From contig CAWIHK010000005.1 in NCBI GenBank assembly GCA_963835935.1, positions 496,001 through 560,000 of the forward strand: a stretch of 64,000 nucleotides of DNA, in the 5' to 3' direction. Position numbers and translations under genes: made by a program. Positions 43,664-52,036 of the stretch are shown here, in pieces. The first letter of the stretch is position 1. Each line of letters opens with the position of its first letter. The stretch comes from CAWIHK01 sp963835935 (lineage in GTDB: Bacteria > Bacteroidota > Ignavibacteria > UBA10030 > CAVZMI01). The notes under the pieces were generated by a model, which did no database searches, was not told the origin of the DNA, and saw only the letters and a program-made list of their open reading frames with translations.

Positions 43664-44194
43664 ATGAGTATCAAAGAAAGAATGATGGAACAAATGATGA
43701 ACAATTTCTTCGGTAAGATGAAACCCGAAGAGAAACAAAAAATGATGACTGAAATGATGGAAAAATTTATGGGGAACATGACTGCTGAAGAGAAACAGTC
43801 CATGATGCAGAATATGATGCCACAGATGATGGGTTCAATGATGGGAGGCGGGTCAGGTTCACCGATGATGAATATGATGAGCATGATGATGGGAGGGCAG
43901 AGTAACCAGGATGGTTCGACCGAAATGCCATGGGACATGTGCAAAAAAATGATGTCCTCCATCGGCAAAGCGAATGAGCTTGCATCGTTCGCAACACCCG
44001 AAATCCGCGCACTCTTTGAAGAATGGGCAACACAAATTGAAGAAGAAATTCTCGCTTATGTCCGGGAATCTAAAACGGATACAATCGAAAGGATTGCCGA
44101 ACATTTCAAACTATCCAAGGAGAGCGTTACTTTTTTCTTAACGCGACTATCGAAAAAAGGAAAAATAAATCTGCATGCACAAAACGCAGAATGA
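43664..44194 (+). CDS. Methionine-rich protein with C-terminal winged-helix-like domain
   Basis: A 176-residue protein whose first 100 residues contain 31 methionines, mostly in MM pairs (for example MMPQMMGSMM) spaced by KxEEKQ segments. The C-terminal 70 residues (ALFEEWATQIEEEILAYV, IERIAEHFKLSKESVTFFLT, RLSKKGKINL) look like a winged helix. Met-rich segments often bind Cu(I) or Ag(I), so a metal-responsive role under the upstream ArsR repressor is plausible. A GGAGG ribosome binding site precedes the start. Function unproven. Confidence 0.8.
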   Translation: MSIKERMMEQMMNNFFGKMKPEEKQKMMTEMMEKFMGNMTAEEKQSMMQNMMPQMMGSMMGGGSGSPMMNMMSMMMGGQSNQDGSTEMPWDMCKKMMSSIGKANELASFATPEIRALFEEWATQIEEEILAYVRESKTDTIERIAEHFKLSKESVTFFLTRLSKKGKINLHAQNAE

Positions 44195-44195
44195 A

Positions 44196-44214
44196 GATAC
44201 CGATGTTCGGTATC
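44196..44214 (+). terminator. Hairpin directly after the ArsR/Met-rich operon
   Basis: Perfect 8-bp stem GATACCGA / TCGGTATC with a 3-base loop begins two bases after the stop codon. No T run follows, so it may act as a weak terminator or an RNA-stabilising 3' structure. The rest of the gap to 44454 shows nothing further. Confidence 0.4.
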
Positions 44215-44454
44215 ACATCTGAATTCTAAGCATTATATCATTGACGGGATGATATCACGACAATAGCACATCTGAATTTGCTTTTTTCCAGTTGCTTCTG
44301 TTCAATCTAAACCAATTCTTCCATCTTCTCATTGTGCATTTCATCCTATTATAAGTACACTTCATCAATATCTTCTTCTTTTACCGTAGAATCTTCCCTA
44401 TCTTGATTCGTGAAATTCAAAATAATCATACACCAATTCGAGAGAAAATATCCG

Positions 44455-45150
44455 ATGAACAATACGATCACATTATTCCTGATGATCTGGTTTTTGTCTA
44501 CAAATATCGGTGCCGCACAGGAAACACACAAAGAACTTGCGGGAACAACAATTGCTACTCCGCCCTTGGAAATTATTCATACCTTTGAAGACAGCCTCAG
44601 CCGTAATCCGAACAATGTCGATGTGCTTGTTCGTCTGGGAAGACTATATCACGATCAGGCGGCTCTTGGAAATGAAGAAGCGGTCGATAAGAGTTTTACC
44701 TGTCTCGATAAAGCGCTGGAGCTTGATCCGCGCAATGCAACGGCGCTTGTATTCCGGGGAAGTCTCTGGACAATAAAAGCCCGTGACGCGTGGTGGCCAT
44801 TCACGAAAATCAGCCGCGCAAATCGAGGCATCGATGAAATCGACAAAGCCGCCGCAATAGATTCTTCAAACGCTACAGTGCGTATGGTTCGGGGAATACA
44901 TAGTCTTCACTTGCCTTCGTTTTTCGGACGTCTCAAGATTGCTCTCGACGATTTTCATTATTTGTTGAACTTGCCGGATCTGAACCGATGGGATTCATCA
45001 TCTCAATCAATGATCTATTACTGGTCTGGCATTGCATTTGAGCGCGACGGACAAGTCGAAAAAGCGAAGGAATTATTTCATAAAGCCGTCGATGTTGCGC
45101 CGAATTCGCCGACAGCTGTATTAGCCGAACAAAAATTGAATGCGAAATAA
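44455..45150 (+). CDS. Exported TPR-repeat protein
   Basis: A 231-residue protein with a signal peptide (about 1-22, ending GAAQ) and TPR-like repeats: NNVDVLVRLGRLYHDQAAL, FTCLDKALELDPRNATAL, and MIYYWSGIAFERDGQVEKAKELFHKAVDVAPNSP at the C-terminus. TPR proteins act as protein-binding scaffolds. It opens the seven-gene ABC-transporter operon, 18 bases before the ATPase gene, so probably assists the exporter in the periplasm. The ATG at 44455 was chosen because the signal peptide begins there; an upstream ATG at 44410 would add a charged stretch. Confidence 0.82.
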   Translation: MNNTITLFLMIWFLSTNIGAAQETHKELAGTTIATPPLEIIHTFEDSLSRNPNNVDVLVRLGRLYHDQAALGNEEAVDKSFTCLDKALELDPRNATALVFRGSLWTIKARDAWWPFTKISRANRGIDEIDKAAAIDSSNATVRMVRGIHSLHLPSFFGRLKIALDDFHYLLNLPDLNRWDSSSQSMIYYWSGIAFERDGQVEKAKELFHKAVDVAPNSPTAVLAEQKLNAK

Positions 45151-45168
45151 AAAAGGGAGACGAAAAAA

Positions 45169-45855
45169 GTGAACGCATTAATTCAAGCTCAGGATTTACA
45201 AAAGACTTATCAACTCGGGAAAGTGAAAGTACAAGCGCTTCGAAATATATCAGTATCTATTGATCGTGGTGAGTTTGTCACTGTGTGCGGCCCTTCCGGA
45301 AGCGGAAAAACAACATTGTTGAATCTTATCGGATTTCTGGATTCACCGACTTCCGGAAAGATTCACTTCGATGGAATAGAAATGAAATATAACGGATACT
45401 CTAACCTTCATCGCCTTCGCCTCGAAAAACTTGGATTCATTTTTCAATCATTCAATTTAATGCCGGTGCTGACGGCTTACGAAAATGTGGAATATCCACT
45501 CCTCTTGACGCGGAAGAGTTCCGGCGAACGAAAAATAATGGTTGAGCGAATTCTGAAAGAAGTCAATCTGTGGGATTGGCGCCGCCATAAACCGCATGAG
45601 CTTTCCGGAGGCCAGCGCCAACGAGTAGCAATTGCCCGCGCATTGGTGAATCGTCCACAGCTCGTTCTTGCCGATGAACCGACGGCAAACATCGATTCTG
45701 CTACCACGGAAGACCTGCTTGATCTCATGCGCACGTTGAACGAAGAAGAAAAAGTCACATTTCTTTTTTCAACGCACGACCCGTTAGTGGTGAAATATGC
45801 AAGGCGCATTTTAAAACTCCACGATGGTGTGATGACAGACGATCAAAAAAAATGA
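45169..45855 (+). CDS. ABC transporter ATP-binding protein (LolD/MacB type)
   Basis: A 228-residue ATPase beginning with GTG after an AGGGAGA site. Walker A is GPSGSGKTT (about 41-49), Q-loop FQSFNLMP, signature LSGGQRQRVAIARAL, Walker B LVLADEPT, and the H-loop FLFSTHDP. This subfamily drives FtsX-fold permeases that move lipoproteins or act as mechanotransmitters rather than classical channels. The permease gene follows 13 bases later. Confidence 0.95.
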   Translation: MNALIQAQDLQKTYQLGKVKVQALRNISVSIDRGEFVTVCGPSGSGKTTLLNLIGFLDSPTSGKIHFDGIEMKYNGYSNLHRLRLEKLGFIFQSFNLMPVLTAYENVEYPLLLTRKSSGERKIMVERILKEVNLWDWRRHKPHELSGGQRQRVAIARALVNRPQLVLADEPTANIDSATTEDLLDLMRTLNEEEKVTFLFSTHDPLVVKYARRILKLHDGVMTDDQKK

Positions 45856-45868
45856 AGAGGAAGGAATT

Positions 45869-47095
45869 ATGTCAATATTCATGAAACTTGCGGCTAAAAA
45901 TGTGTTCCGCAACCGAAGAAGAACTTTCATCACCGGATTGGTGCTAGTATTTGGGACCTCAGCTTTGATTCTCGCCGGCGGATTTGTGGCCTTTTCATTT
46001 AGAGGCTTAAGTGAGATTACGATTCGCAGCCAACTTGGCCATATTCAGGTTTATCGCAAAGAATTTTTCCAGTTTGAAGAAGAAAAACCCCTGCAGTACG
46101 GATTGGAAAATGTAGACGAATTAAAATCAAAAATACTCAAGCAGAACCATGTTCGTTTCTCCATGGCGAGAATAGAATTCATGGGACTTATTTCCAATGG
46201 CGATAAATCAGTTGCCTTTCTTGGCCGGGGAATCGAACCCGATAAGGAAGTCAAACTCGCTGGTTCTATTCTTGATGTCAGTAAAGGAAATTTTTTGAAA
46301 GATTCTACGGGAAACAATAGTGACCCCGAAGTTATTCTCGCACGGGGTATCGCTAAAACAATGAATGCTCAACCCGGCGATTATCTCACACTCATGACAA
46401 CCACATCGGCGGGAGCTCTTAATGCTCTTGATGTGAAAGTTGTTGGTATTTATACTACCGGAATTCCCGAATACGATGAACGATCGTTAATGGTCAACCT
46501 GCAAACGGCTCAACGACTTCTCAAAACTCAAAAAGTAACGAAGCTCGTTGTCGCTCTTGATAAAACCGACAAGACACAAGAGGTCGCAATGGAACTCGAA
46601 AAAAATTTGCCAAACATTGCTTTGAAGCGATGGGATGAATTGGCGACTTTCTATAAAGCGGCTGTCCAGTTATATAATACTATTTTTTCATTTTTAGGAG
46701 TCATCATTTTCATCATTGTGGTTTTAAGCAGTTCGAACACGATGATGATGTCCATATTTGAGCGGACAAAAGAAATCGGTACACAGCTTGCAGTAGGAAC
46801 GCCGCGAATTCGTCTCCTCATTAATTTTCTATATGAAGGATTTACTGTGGGTGTACTCGGCGGAACACTCGGGCTTATTGTTGCTTTCGTTCTCGCTATC
46901 ATTATTAATCATTCCAACATCGTTATGCCGCCGCCGCCGGGATTGTCTGGAGGGTATGCAGTTATCATCGACTTTGTTCCTCAAATTTATGTTGGTGTTT
47001 TTATCCTCATTGTCTGTACGACAGTAGTTTCCACGATCTTCCCTGCATTTAAAGCTTCACGCATGAAGATTGTCGATGCTCTTGGACATATATAA
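45869..47095 (+). CDS. FtsX-family ABC permease (LolC/MacB-like)
   Basis: A 408-residue permease: first membrane segment near 20-45 (FITGLVLVFGTSALILAGG), a periplasmic MacB-PCD-like domain (about 50-265) with GDYLTLMTTTSAGALNALDV, then three membrane segments from about 270 on (FSFLGVIIFIIVVLSSSNTM, GFTVGVLGGTLGLIVAFVL, VGVFILIVCTTVVSTIFPAF) and the coupling ERTKEIGTQLAVGTPR. This topology fits LolC/E or MacB. It works with the preceding ATPase and the LolA-like protein downstream. Confidence 0.92.
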   Translation: MSIFMKLAAKNVFRNRRRTFITGLVLVFGTSALILAGGFVAFSFRGLSEITIRSQLGHIQVYRKEFFQFEEEKPLQYGLENVDELKSKILKQNHVRFSMARIEFMGLISNGDKSVAFLGRGIEPDKEVKLAGSILDVSKGNFLKDSTGNNSDPEVILARGIAKTMNAQPGDYLTLMTTTSAGALNALDVKVVGIYTTGIPEYDERSLMVNLQTAQRLLKTQKVTKLVVALDKTDKTQEVAMELEKNLPNIALKRWDELATFYKAAVQLYNTIFSFLGVIIFIIVVLSSSNTMMMSIFERTKEIGTQLAVGTPRIRLLINFLYEGFTVGVLGGTLGLIVAFVLAIIINHSNIVMPPPPGLSGGYAVIIDFVPQIYVGVFILIVCTTVVSTIFPAFKASRMKIVDALGHI

Positions 47096-47112
47096 TATTG
47101 AAAGGAATTTTT

Positions 47113-47892
47113 ATGAAACATTTTTTTGTCTTCTTCTTTTTTTCCACGCTCATGCTTTACACAGGCATAAATGTTCGTTCTCAAACCATTAATACTGATC
47201 AACATCAAGAATCTGCGGCTTTAAAATTGGCAGAGGAACTCTTGAAACAATCCGACCAAAGCCGGAACGATGGCGGAACCTATACGGTCATGACACAAAT
47301 TAAAAGTTTTGAAGATGGTGAATTGACGGATGAAGGCAGCTTTGAAGTTTTTTTAAAAGGAGCAAATAAAACATTGGTGAAGTTCCTGAATGCCGATGTG
47401 AAAGGCCAGTATTTACTCATGCTCGATGATGCAATGTGGATTTATATGCCGGGTATCCGGAAACCAATTAGAATTACTCCGATGCAGCGCCTCATGGGCG
47501 ATGCTGCTAACGGAGATATAGCCCGCACGAATTATGCGGAAGACTATAATGCGATGATGGATGGCGATGATATTCTCAATGGAACTCCCTGCTATGTACT
47601 TCTTCTCACTGCAAAGCGCGACGGAGCAACTTACCAAAAAATTAAATACTGGATTACGAAGCAGGACACATTGCCGAAAAGAGCAGAAATGTTTTTAACT
47701 TCCGGCAAACATTTTAAAACCGTTCTATTTGATAAATATGCCAGCGCCAATGGCAGATTTATTTTACAGCAAATTACTATTCTTGATATGCTTCGCGAAG
47801 GAAGAATAACCAAGATGATCTATTCCGAATACGCACCGAAGGAAATTCCAGAAAAATATTTTCATAAGGATTATTTAGAGAAGATGAGATGA
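47113..47892 (+). CDS. LolA-like outer-membrane lipoprotein-sorting protein
   Basis: A 259-residue exported protein (signal peptide about 1-24). The body matches the LolA-like family that accompanies FtsX and RND-type lipid transporters: GANKTLVKFLNADVKGQYLLMLDDAMWIYMP, RKPIRITPMQRLMGDA, NGTPCYVLLLTAKRD and YQKIKYWITKQDTLPKRAEMF. It probably carries a lipid or lipoprotein across the periplasm. The start at 47113 follows AAAGGA; its stop overlaps the start of the next gene by 4 bases. Confidence 0.87.
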   Translation: MKHFFVFFFFSTLMLYTGINVRSQTINTDQHQESAALKLAEELLKQSDQSRNDGGTYTVMTQIKSFEDGELTDEGSFEVFLKGANKTLVKFLNADVKGQYLLMLDDAMWIYMPGIRKPIRITPMQRLMGDAANGDIARTNYAEDYNAMMDGDDILNGTPCYVLLLTAKRDGATYQKIKYWITKQDTLPKRAEMFLTSGKHFKTVLFDKYASANGRFILQQITILDMLREGRITKMIYSEYAPKEIPEKYFHKDYLEKMR

Positions 47893-49169
47893 AACTGTCG
47901 TTTCAACAAACATTTTTAGTATTCATATTCCTATCATCATCACGAATCATTGCCCAATCGATCGAATATCGATGTTCGATAATGGACGAGGGATCATATA
48001 ATGTTCTCAATAAAATATCCCCTTTGAATTTCAATAATCAAATTGTGCCGCAGCCTGCATTCGGCCACACAAGTTCAGGAAATCTTTTTCTGGAATCCGG
48101 GGTCTTTTCATCTTCTCTCGGAATGATAACGAATGCAAATAATTTGTCTGCTCCAACATATAATTACTCCATCCGCGAGTGTGCGCTGGATATTTCTCTT
48201 TCTGATGAGGTGGACATTCTTGCCGGGAAAAAAATCCTCAAATGGGGAACCGGTTATGCTTTTAATCCGACAAGCGTCGTCGAACCTAAACGGTCTCCAT
48301 CGGATCCAGCGGACCGGTTAAACCAATTTGAAGGACTCAAATTAATTGCGCTGTCGATCTTCCATCAAAAAAATTCATTGGCTTTTGTTTATCTTAACGA
48401 TGTTCAAATTAAAAACTCTTCAATACGCTGGAACGCAGGTGAATATGCTTTTCGCGCCTACACGTTTATCTCTGGAATTGACTTATCGTTGATCGGACAT
48501 TACAAAGAAGGCGACAGATTTGAAGCTGGCGGGAATTTCTCATATGTTGTCGGAGATCAACTTGAGATTCATGGCGAAGTTCTTGCAAAGAAGGGCTCTT
48601 CGATGCCGTACCACCTAAGCATAACGGACACCGAAAACCCTCAGGAATATTCATCGTATCCGTATGTTTCGTGCTATGATGGATCGAGAAAGATATTTTA
48701 CAAAGCGATTATTGGAAGCCAATATACATTCGACAACGGCATTAATCTTGCGATCGAATATTATCATAATTCGGAAGGATTGAATAATCAGCAATGGAAA
48801 AGGTGGATGAATTTTGTTATGTTTCAGGATGAAATCCAGAAAGGGATTATCATAGTCCCAACAGAAATTGATAAGCTTTCTTTTATCAATTTACTCTGGT
48901 CGCTCAATACCCTTTCACCACAAGGAACAATGTGTGATTACCTTTTTGGCCGGGGATTTTATTCAGATGGAAATTGGAGTATTGAATTGATTTCTTTTAT
49001 TAACGCGGATGATTGGAGCGCCGCATTGATCCCGACCGTCACTGCGAGGATTTCACAATATTTTTCTCCTTATATCCGCTATACGATGTTGCTTGGTAAA
49101 AACGATTCAGAATTCGGCTGCTTATTTTTAAAAGGCACATTGAATCTCGGAATAGGAGTTCAATTTTGA
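47889..49169 (+). CDS. Outer-membrane beta-barrel protein of the ABC/LolA operon
   Basis: A 426-residue protein with a signal peptide (about 1-22, ending IIAQ). Strongly alternating strands with aromatic girdles fill the sequence, for example ALDISLSDEVDILAGKKILKW, FEAGGNFSYVVGDQLEIHGE and YIRYTMLLGK, and it ends GTLNLGIGVQF with a terminal Phe. These point to a large barrel. The start overlaps the LolA-like gene (ATGA), suggesting that it is the outer-membrane end of the export path. Exact family uncertain. Confidence 0.8.
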   Translation: MKLSFQQTFLVFIFLSSSRIIAQSIEYRCSIMDEGSYNVLNKISPLNFNNQIVPQPAFGHTSSGNLFLESGVFSSSLGMITNANNLSAPTYNYSIRECALDISLSDEVDILAGKKILKWGTGYAFNPTSVVEPKRSPSDPADRLNQFEGLKLIALSIFHQKNSLAFVYLNDVQIKNSSIRWNAGEYAFRAYTFISGIDLSLIGHYKEGDRFEAGGNFSYVVGDQLEIHGEVLAKKGSSMPYHLSITDTENPQEYSSYPYVSCYDGSRKIFYKAIIGSQYTFDNGINLAIEYYHNSEGLNNQQWKRWMNFVMFQDEIQKGIIIVPTEIDKLSFINLLWSLNTLSPQGTMCDYLFGRGFYSDGNWSIELISFINADDWSAALIPTVTARISQYFSPYIRYTMLLGKNDSEFGCLFLKGTLNLGIGVQF

Positions 49170-50209
49170 ATAATAAGGATATTATTCGCATTACATTCCT
49201 CTGCCTTTGCGCTGCAATCTCCGCTTCTTCTTTGATGATATTCATGGATCCTGTTCACTGGCGCAACTTGCTTGCTGCTGTTTTCATATTTACATTCTGC
49301 ATCGGATTTTCAAGTATCGGCTTGTTGTATTTGTTTCATAACTATATTCCGCGAGGTAAATCTATAGCAAGCTTTTTCTTTTTCTTCTTTCTATTTATTG
49401 TCATCGCTGTCGTTGGAACCGAACTCGGATATTTCATTCAATATCTTCTCTTCGGCTGGAAGCCTGATTATGATGGCCAGGTTCACCTGCTGAGTCTTAA
49501 CATCACACTTACAGAATTGGGCGGAAGCATTACCGCGATGTATTCTAAACTTCAGGCGAAGACGGACAATATCGCAAAACAATTGAAGGAGAAGGAAATT
49601 AACGAAGAGAAACTTTTACGCTTAAAAGTTCAGGCGGAACTCGACGTCCTGCAAGCAAAAATCAATCCGCATTTTCTCTTCAACACTCTCAACTCTATCG
49701 CAAGCCTGATATCGGTGAACCCCGATGCTGCAGAAGCGACTGTTGAGAAGCTTTCAGAATTATTCCGGTATACACTTCAACAAACCGCAAACAGTACGGT
49801 TAAACTTAACGATGAATTGGAAATTATAAAGTCATATCTCGAAATTGAGAAAATCCGGTTTGGAGAGCGATTAATGTACGAGATTGAAATTGATCCTCGA
49901 CTTGAGAGCATGCATATTCCGGCGCTCCTCATACAGCCATTGGTGGAAAACAGCATTAAGCATTGCATTGCACAAGAAGTAGATGGAGGGAAGATTACAA
50001 TCGGTGCATCTCTAGTTGGGAAACAGTGCCGGATTTCCGTCTCAGATTCAGGTAAGGAATTTAAAGCCATGAAAGAGGAAACCGGGGAAACAGGATTTGG
50101 ATTAAGAAGCATCCGGGAAAGATTGAGATTGATGTACGGAGAAAATGCTTCATTCAACATCTCCAACACAGAAAATACGCGCGTCGATATTATTATTCCG
50201 ATTTCATAG
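49166..50209 (+). CDS. LytS/YehU-type sensor histidine kinase
   Basis: A 347-residue kinase starting with TTG, preceded by AGGAG 7 bases upstream and overlapping the stop of the barrel gene. About four membrane segments (8-110), a short coiled helix (KTDNIAKQLKEKEINEEKLL), then the His_kinase domain with phospho-acceptor His in INPHFLFNTLNS and the ATP-binding part LIQPLVENSIKHCI and GFGLRSIRERL. It pairs with the LytTR regulator encoded next. Confidence 0.92.
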   Translation: MNNKDIIRITFLCLCAAISASSLMIFMDPVHWRNLLAAVFIFTFCIGFSSIGLLYLFHNYIPRGKSIASFFFFFFLFIVIAVVGTELGYFIQYLLFGWKPDYDGQVHLLSLNITLTELGGSITAMYSKLQAKTDNIAKQLKEKEINEEKLLRLKVQAELDVLQAKINPHFLFNTLNSIASLISVNPDAAEATVEKLSELFRYTLQQTANSTVKLNDELEIIKSYLEIEKIRFGERLMYEIEIDPRLESMHIPALLIQPLVENSIKHCIAQEVDGGKITIGASLVGKQCRISVSDSGKEFKAMKEETGETGFGLRSIRERLRLMYGENASFNISNTENTRVDIIIPIS

Positions 50210-50218
50210 GAATTGTTT

Positions 50219-50965
50219 ATGCACATTCGTACAATTATTATAGATGACGAAGACCTTGCAAGACGGCGCCTGAGAAAATTGCTCAACAAATATTCGACTG
50301 AAATTGAGATCATTGCTGAAGCGGGAAATGGAGAAGAAGCTGTAAAGCAAATTTCAGAATTGAATCCGGATCTTATTTTTCTCGACATACAGATGCCCGG
50401 ATTTGACGGCTTTGAAGTTGTGCACCGGCTGCGGACCAAGCCATTTATCATTTTCGCAACTGCCTATGATGAATATGCCGTCAGGGCATTCGAAGAGAAT
50501 TCCGTTGATTACCTGCTGAAACCCATAGAACAAAAGCGCCTCGATAAAGCGATAGACAAAGTGCGGCAATTTTTTCAGAGTTCAAAACCGGCGCTTCCCG
50601 ACAACCTTGAACGGGTTCTCGCACAGCTTGCTGCTTCTTCATTGAAAAGGCTGAAGGTTCATATCGGTGATAAAATACTTTTCATCGATCTTGATGACGT
50701 TGTTTATTTTGAATCAAAGAATAAATATACATTTCTCCATACCTCGGACAAAGAGTATTTACTTGATGGCACACTCACAGAGCTTGAACAAAAATTAGAT
50801 AAATCAATCTTCATTCGAATCCATCGTTCTTACATTGTAAATGTTAAATTCATTCAGGAACTCGTAAAATGGTTTGCCGGGCGGTACAAAGTAAGGCTGA
50901 ATAATAAAAAGGGAACGGAGTTGATAGCAAGCCGAAGTTATGCAAATCAGATACGGAATTTATAA
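50219..50965 (+). CDS. LytTR-family response regulator
   Basis: A 248-residue regulator. The receiver domain has the acidic pair DDEDLARRRL, phospho-acceptor Asp in LIFLDIQMPG and the Lys in DYLLKPIEQKRL. The C-terminal LytTR DNA-binding domain is seen as YFESKNKYTFLHT, EYLLDGTLTELEQKLD and FIRIHRSYIVNVKFI. The ATG at 50219 follows AGGA; an upstream TTG at 50213 is less likely. Being last in the exporter operon, it probably controls this operon or an associated envelope response. Confidence 0.93.
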   Translation: MHIRTIIIDDEDLARRRLRKLLNKYSTEIEIIAEAGNGEEAVKQISELNPDLIFLDIQMPGFDGFEVVHRLRTKPFIIFATAYDEYAVRAFEENSVDYLLKPIEQKRLDKAIDKVRQFFQSSKPALPDNLERVLAQLAASSLKRLKVHIGDKILFIDLDDVVYFESKNKYTFLHTSDKEYLLDGTLTELEQKLDKSIFIRIHRSYIVNVKFIQELVKWFAGRYKVRLNNKKGTELIASRSYANQIRNL

Positions 50966-51288
50966 GAGCAAACAGAAATACTCAATCTCTGAAAATCCAT
51001 CAGAATCACAAATTGTTTCATTTTGTTATTCTTCCTCTCGTAAAAATATTCAATAGGACAGTTGAATTTTAGGTGACCTTAAATTATTCGGAAACAAATA
51101 TATACCTGCATTGTATTAAGACAAAAAAACACTGGAATATCCGGTTAGAAAATATTAACTTCAAGCTATCATTTTATCTTTCCGATAATACATGATAGTG
51201 TTTCATTTTATTTGAATAGATAAAAAAGAGGTTTTTAATCGAATGAAAAAACCGATTCTATTCCGACAATTTTAATTATGTATTCGAT
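50966..51288. other. Intergenic region, no feature recognised
   Basis: About 320 bases between the LytTR regulator and deoC, very AT-rich. No open frame, RNA gene or strong hairpin found. It must include the deoC promoter, but no clear consensus was identified. Confidence 0.4.
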
Positions 51289-51999
51289 ATGAACGCACGT
51301 GATATTGCCAAAATGATTGATCATTCGATTCTTCATCCTGCTTTCACAGATGAAGACTTGAAGAAATATTGTGAACTCGCATTGCATTATGATACGGCAT
51401 CGGTTTGCGTAAAACCATATCATGTTAAATTAGCTGCAAAGCTAGTGACTGGAACGAACGTCGCAGTATGTGCTGTAATAGGATTTCCACATGGCAATAA
51501 TTCGACAGCTATTAAAACTGCAGAAGCGCTTCAAGTTATTCATCATGGAGCAACTGAAGTCGACATGGTCATCAATGTCGGGAAAGTCATACAAGGAGAT
51601 TGGATTTATGTCTTGGACGAAATTGAAATTATACAGAATACCTGTCAGAAAAATACAGCAATTTTAAAAGTTATTTTCGAAACAGATTTCCTCCCCACCG
51701 ATGATTGCAAAATAAAACTTTGTGAGATATGCAATAAATTTCAAGTCGCGTTCGTAAAAACATCTACAGGCTACGGTTTTAGCAAAGGGAAAGATGGAAC
51801 GTACGCCTACCAAGGCGCCACTGAACATGATATAATACTAATGCGCAAACATTGCTTGCCTGAAATTAAAATTAAGGCTTCCGGTGGAGTTCGAACCCTT
51901 GATCAATTATTACGATTTCATGAATTGGGAGCAACGCGTTTTGGGTCAACTGCTACCGAAACAATCATGGAAGAAGCCTTGAAAAGATTTCAAAAATAA
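51289..51999 (+). CDS. deoC: Deoxyribose-phosphate aldolase
   Basis: A 236-residue class I aldolase that splits 2-deoxyribose 5-phosphate into glyceraldehyde 3-phosphate and acetaldehyde in nucleoside breakdown. Key residues are in place: Asp92 in EVDMVINVG, Schiff-base Lys157 in FVKTSTGYG, and Lys196 in IKASGGVRT. IDHSILHPAFT at the N-terminus is the usual family start. It is followed by the C45 hydrolase gene after 37 bases; no metabolic link is evident. Confidence 0.95.
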   Translation: MNARDIAKMIDHSILHPAFTDEDLKKYCELALHYDTASVCVKPYHVKLAAKLVTGTNVAVCAVIGFPHGNNSTAIKTAEALQVIHHGATEVDMVINVGKVIQGDWIYVLDEIEIIQNTCQKNTAILKVIFETDFLPTDDCKIKLCEICNKFQVAFVKTSTGYGFSKGKDGTYAYQGATEHDIILMRKHCLPEIKIKASGGVRTLDQLLRFHELGATRFGSTATETIMEEALKRFQK

Positions 52000-52036
52000 A
52001 TTCCAAAACAAACTACCGATACAGAAGAAAGATGAT

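Noticed and set aside
51885..51900. GAGTTCGAACCC, resembling a tRNA T-loop
   Set aside because: It lies inside deoC where it encodes the conserved GGVRT segment, and no cloverleaf surrounds it.
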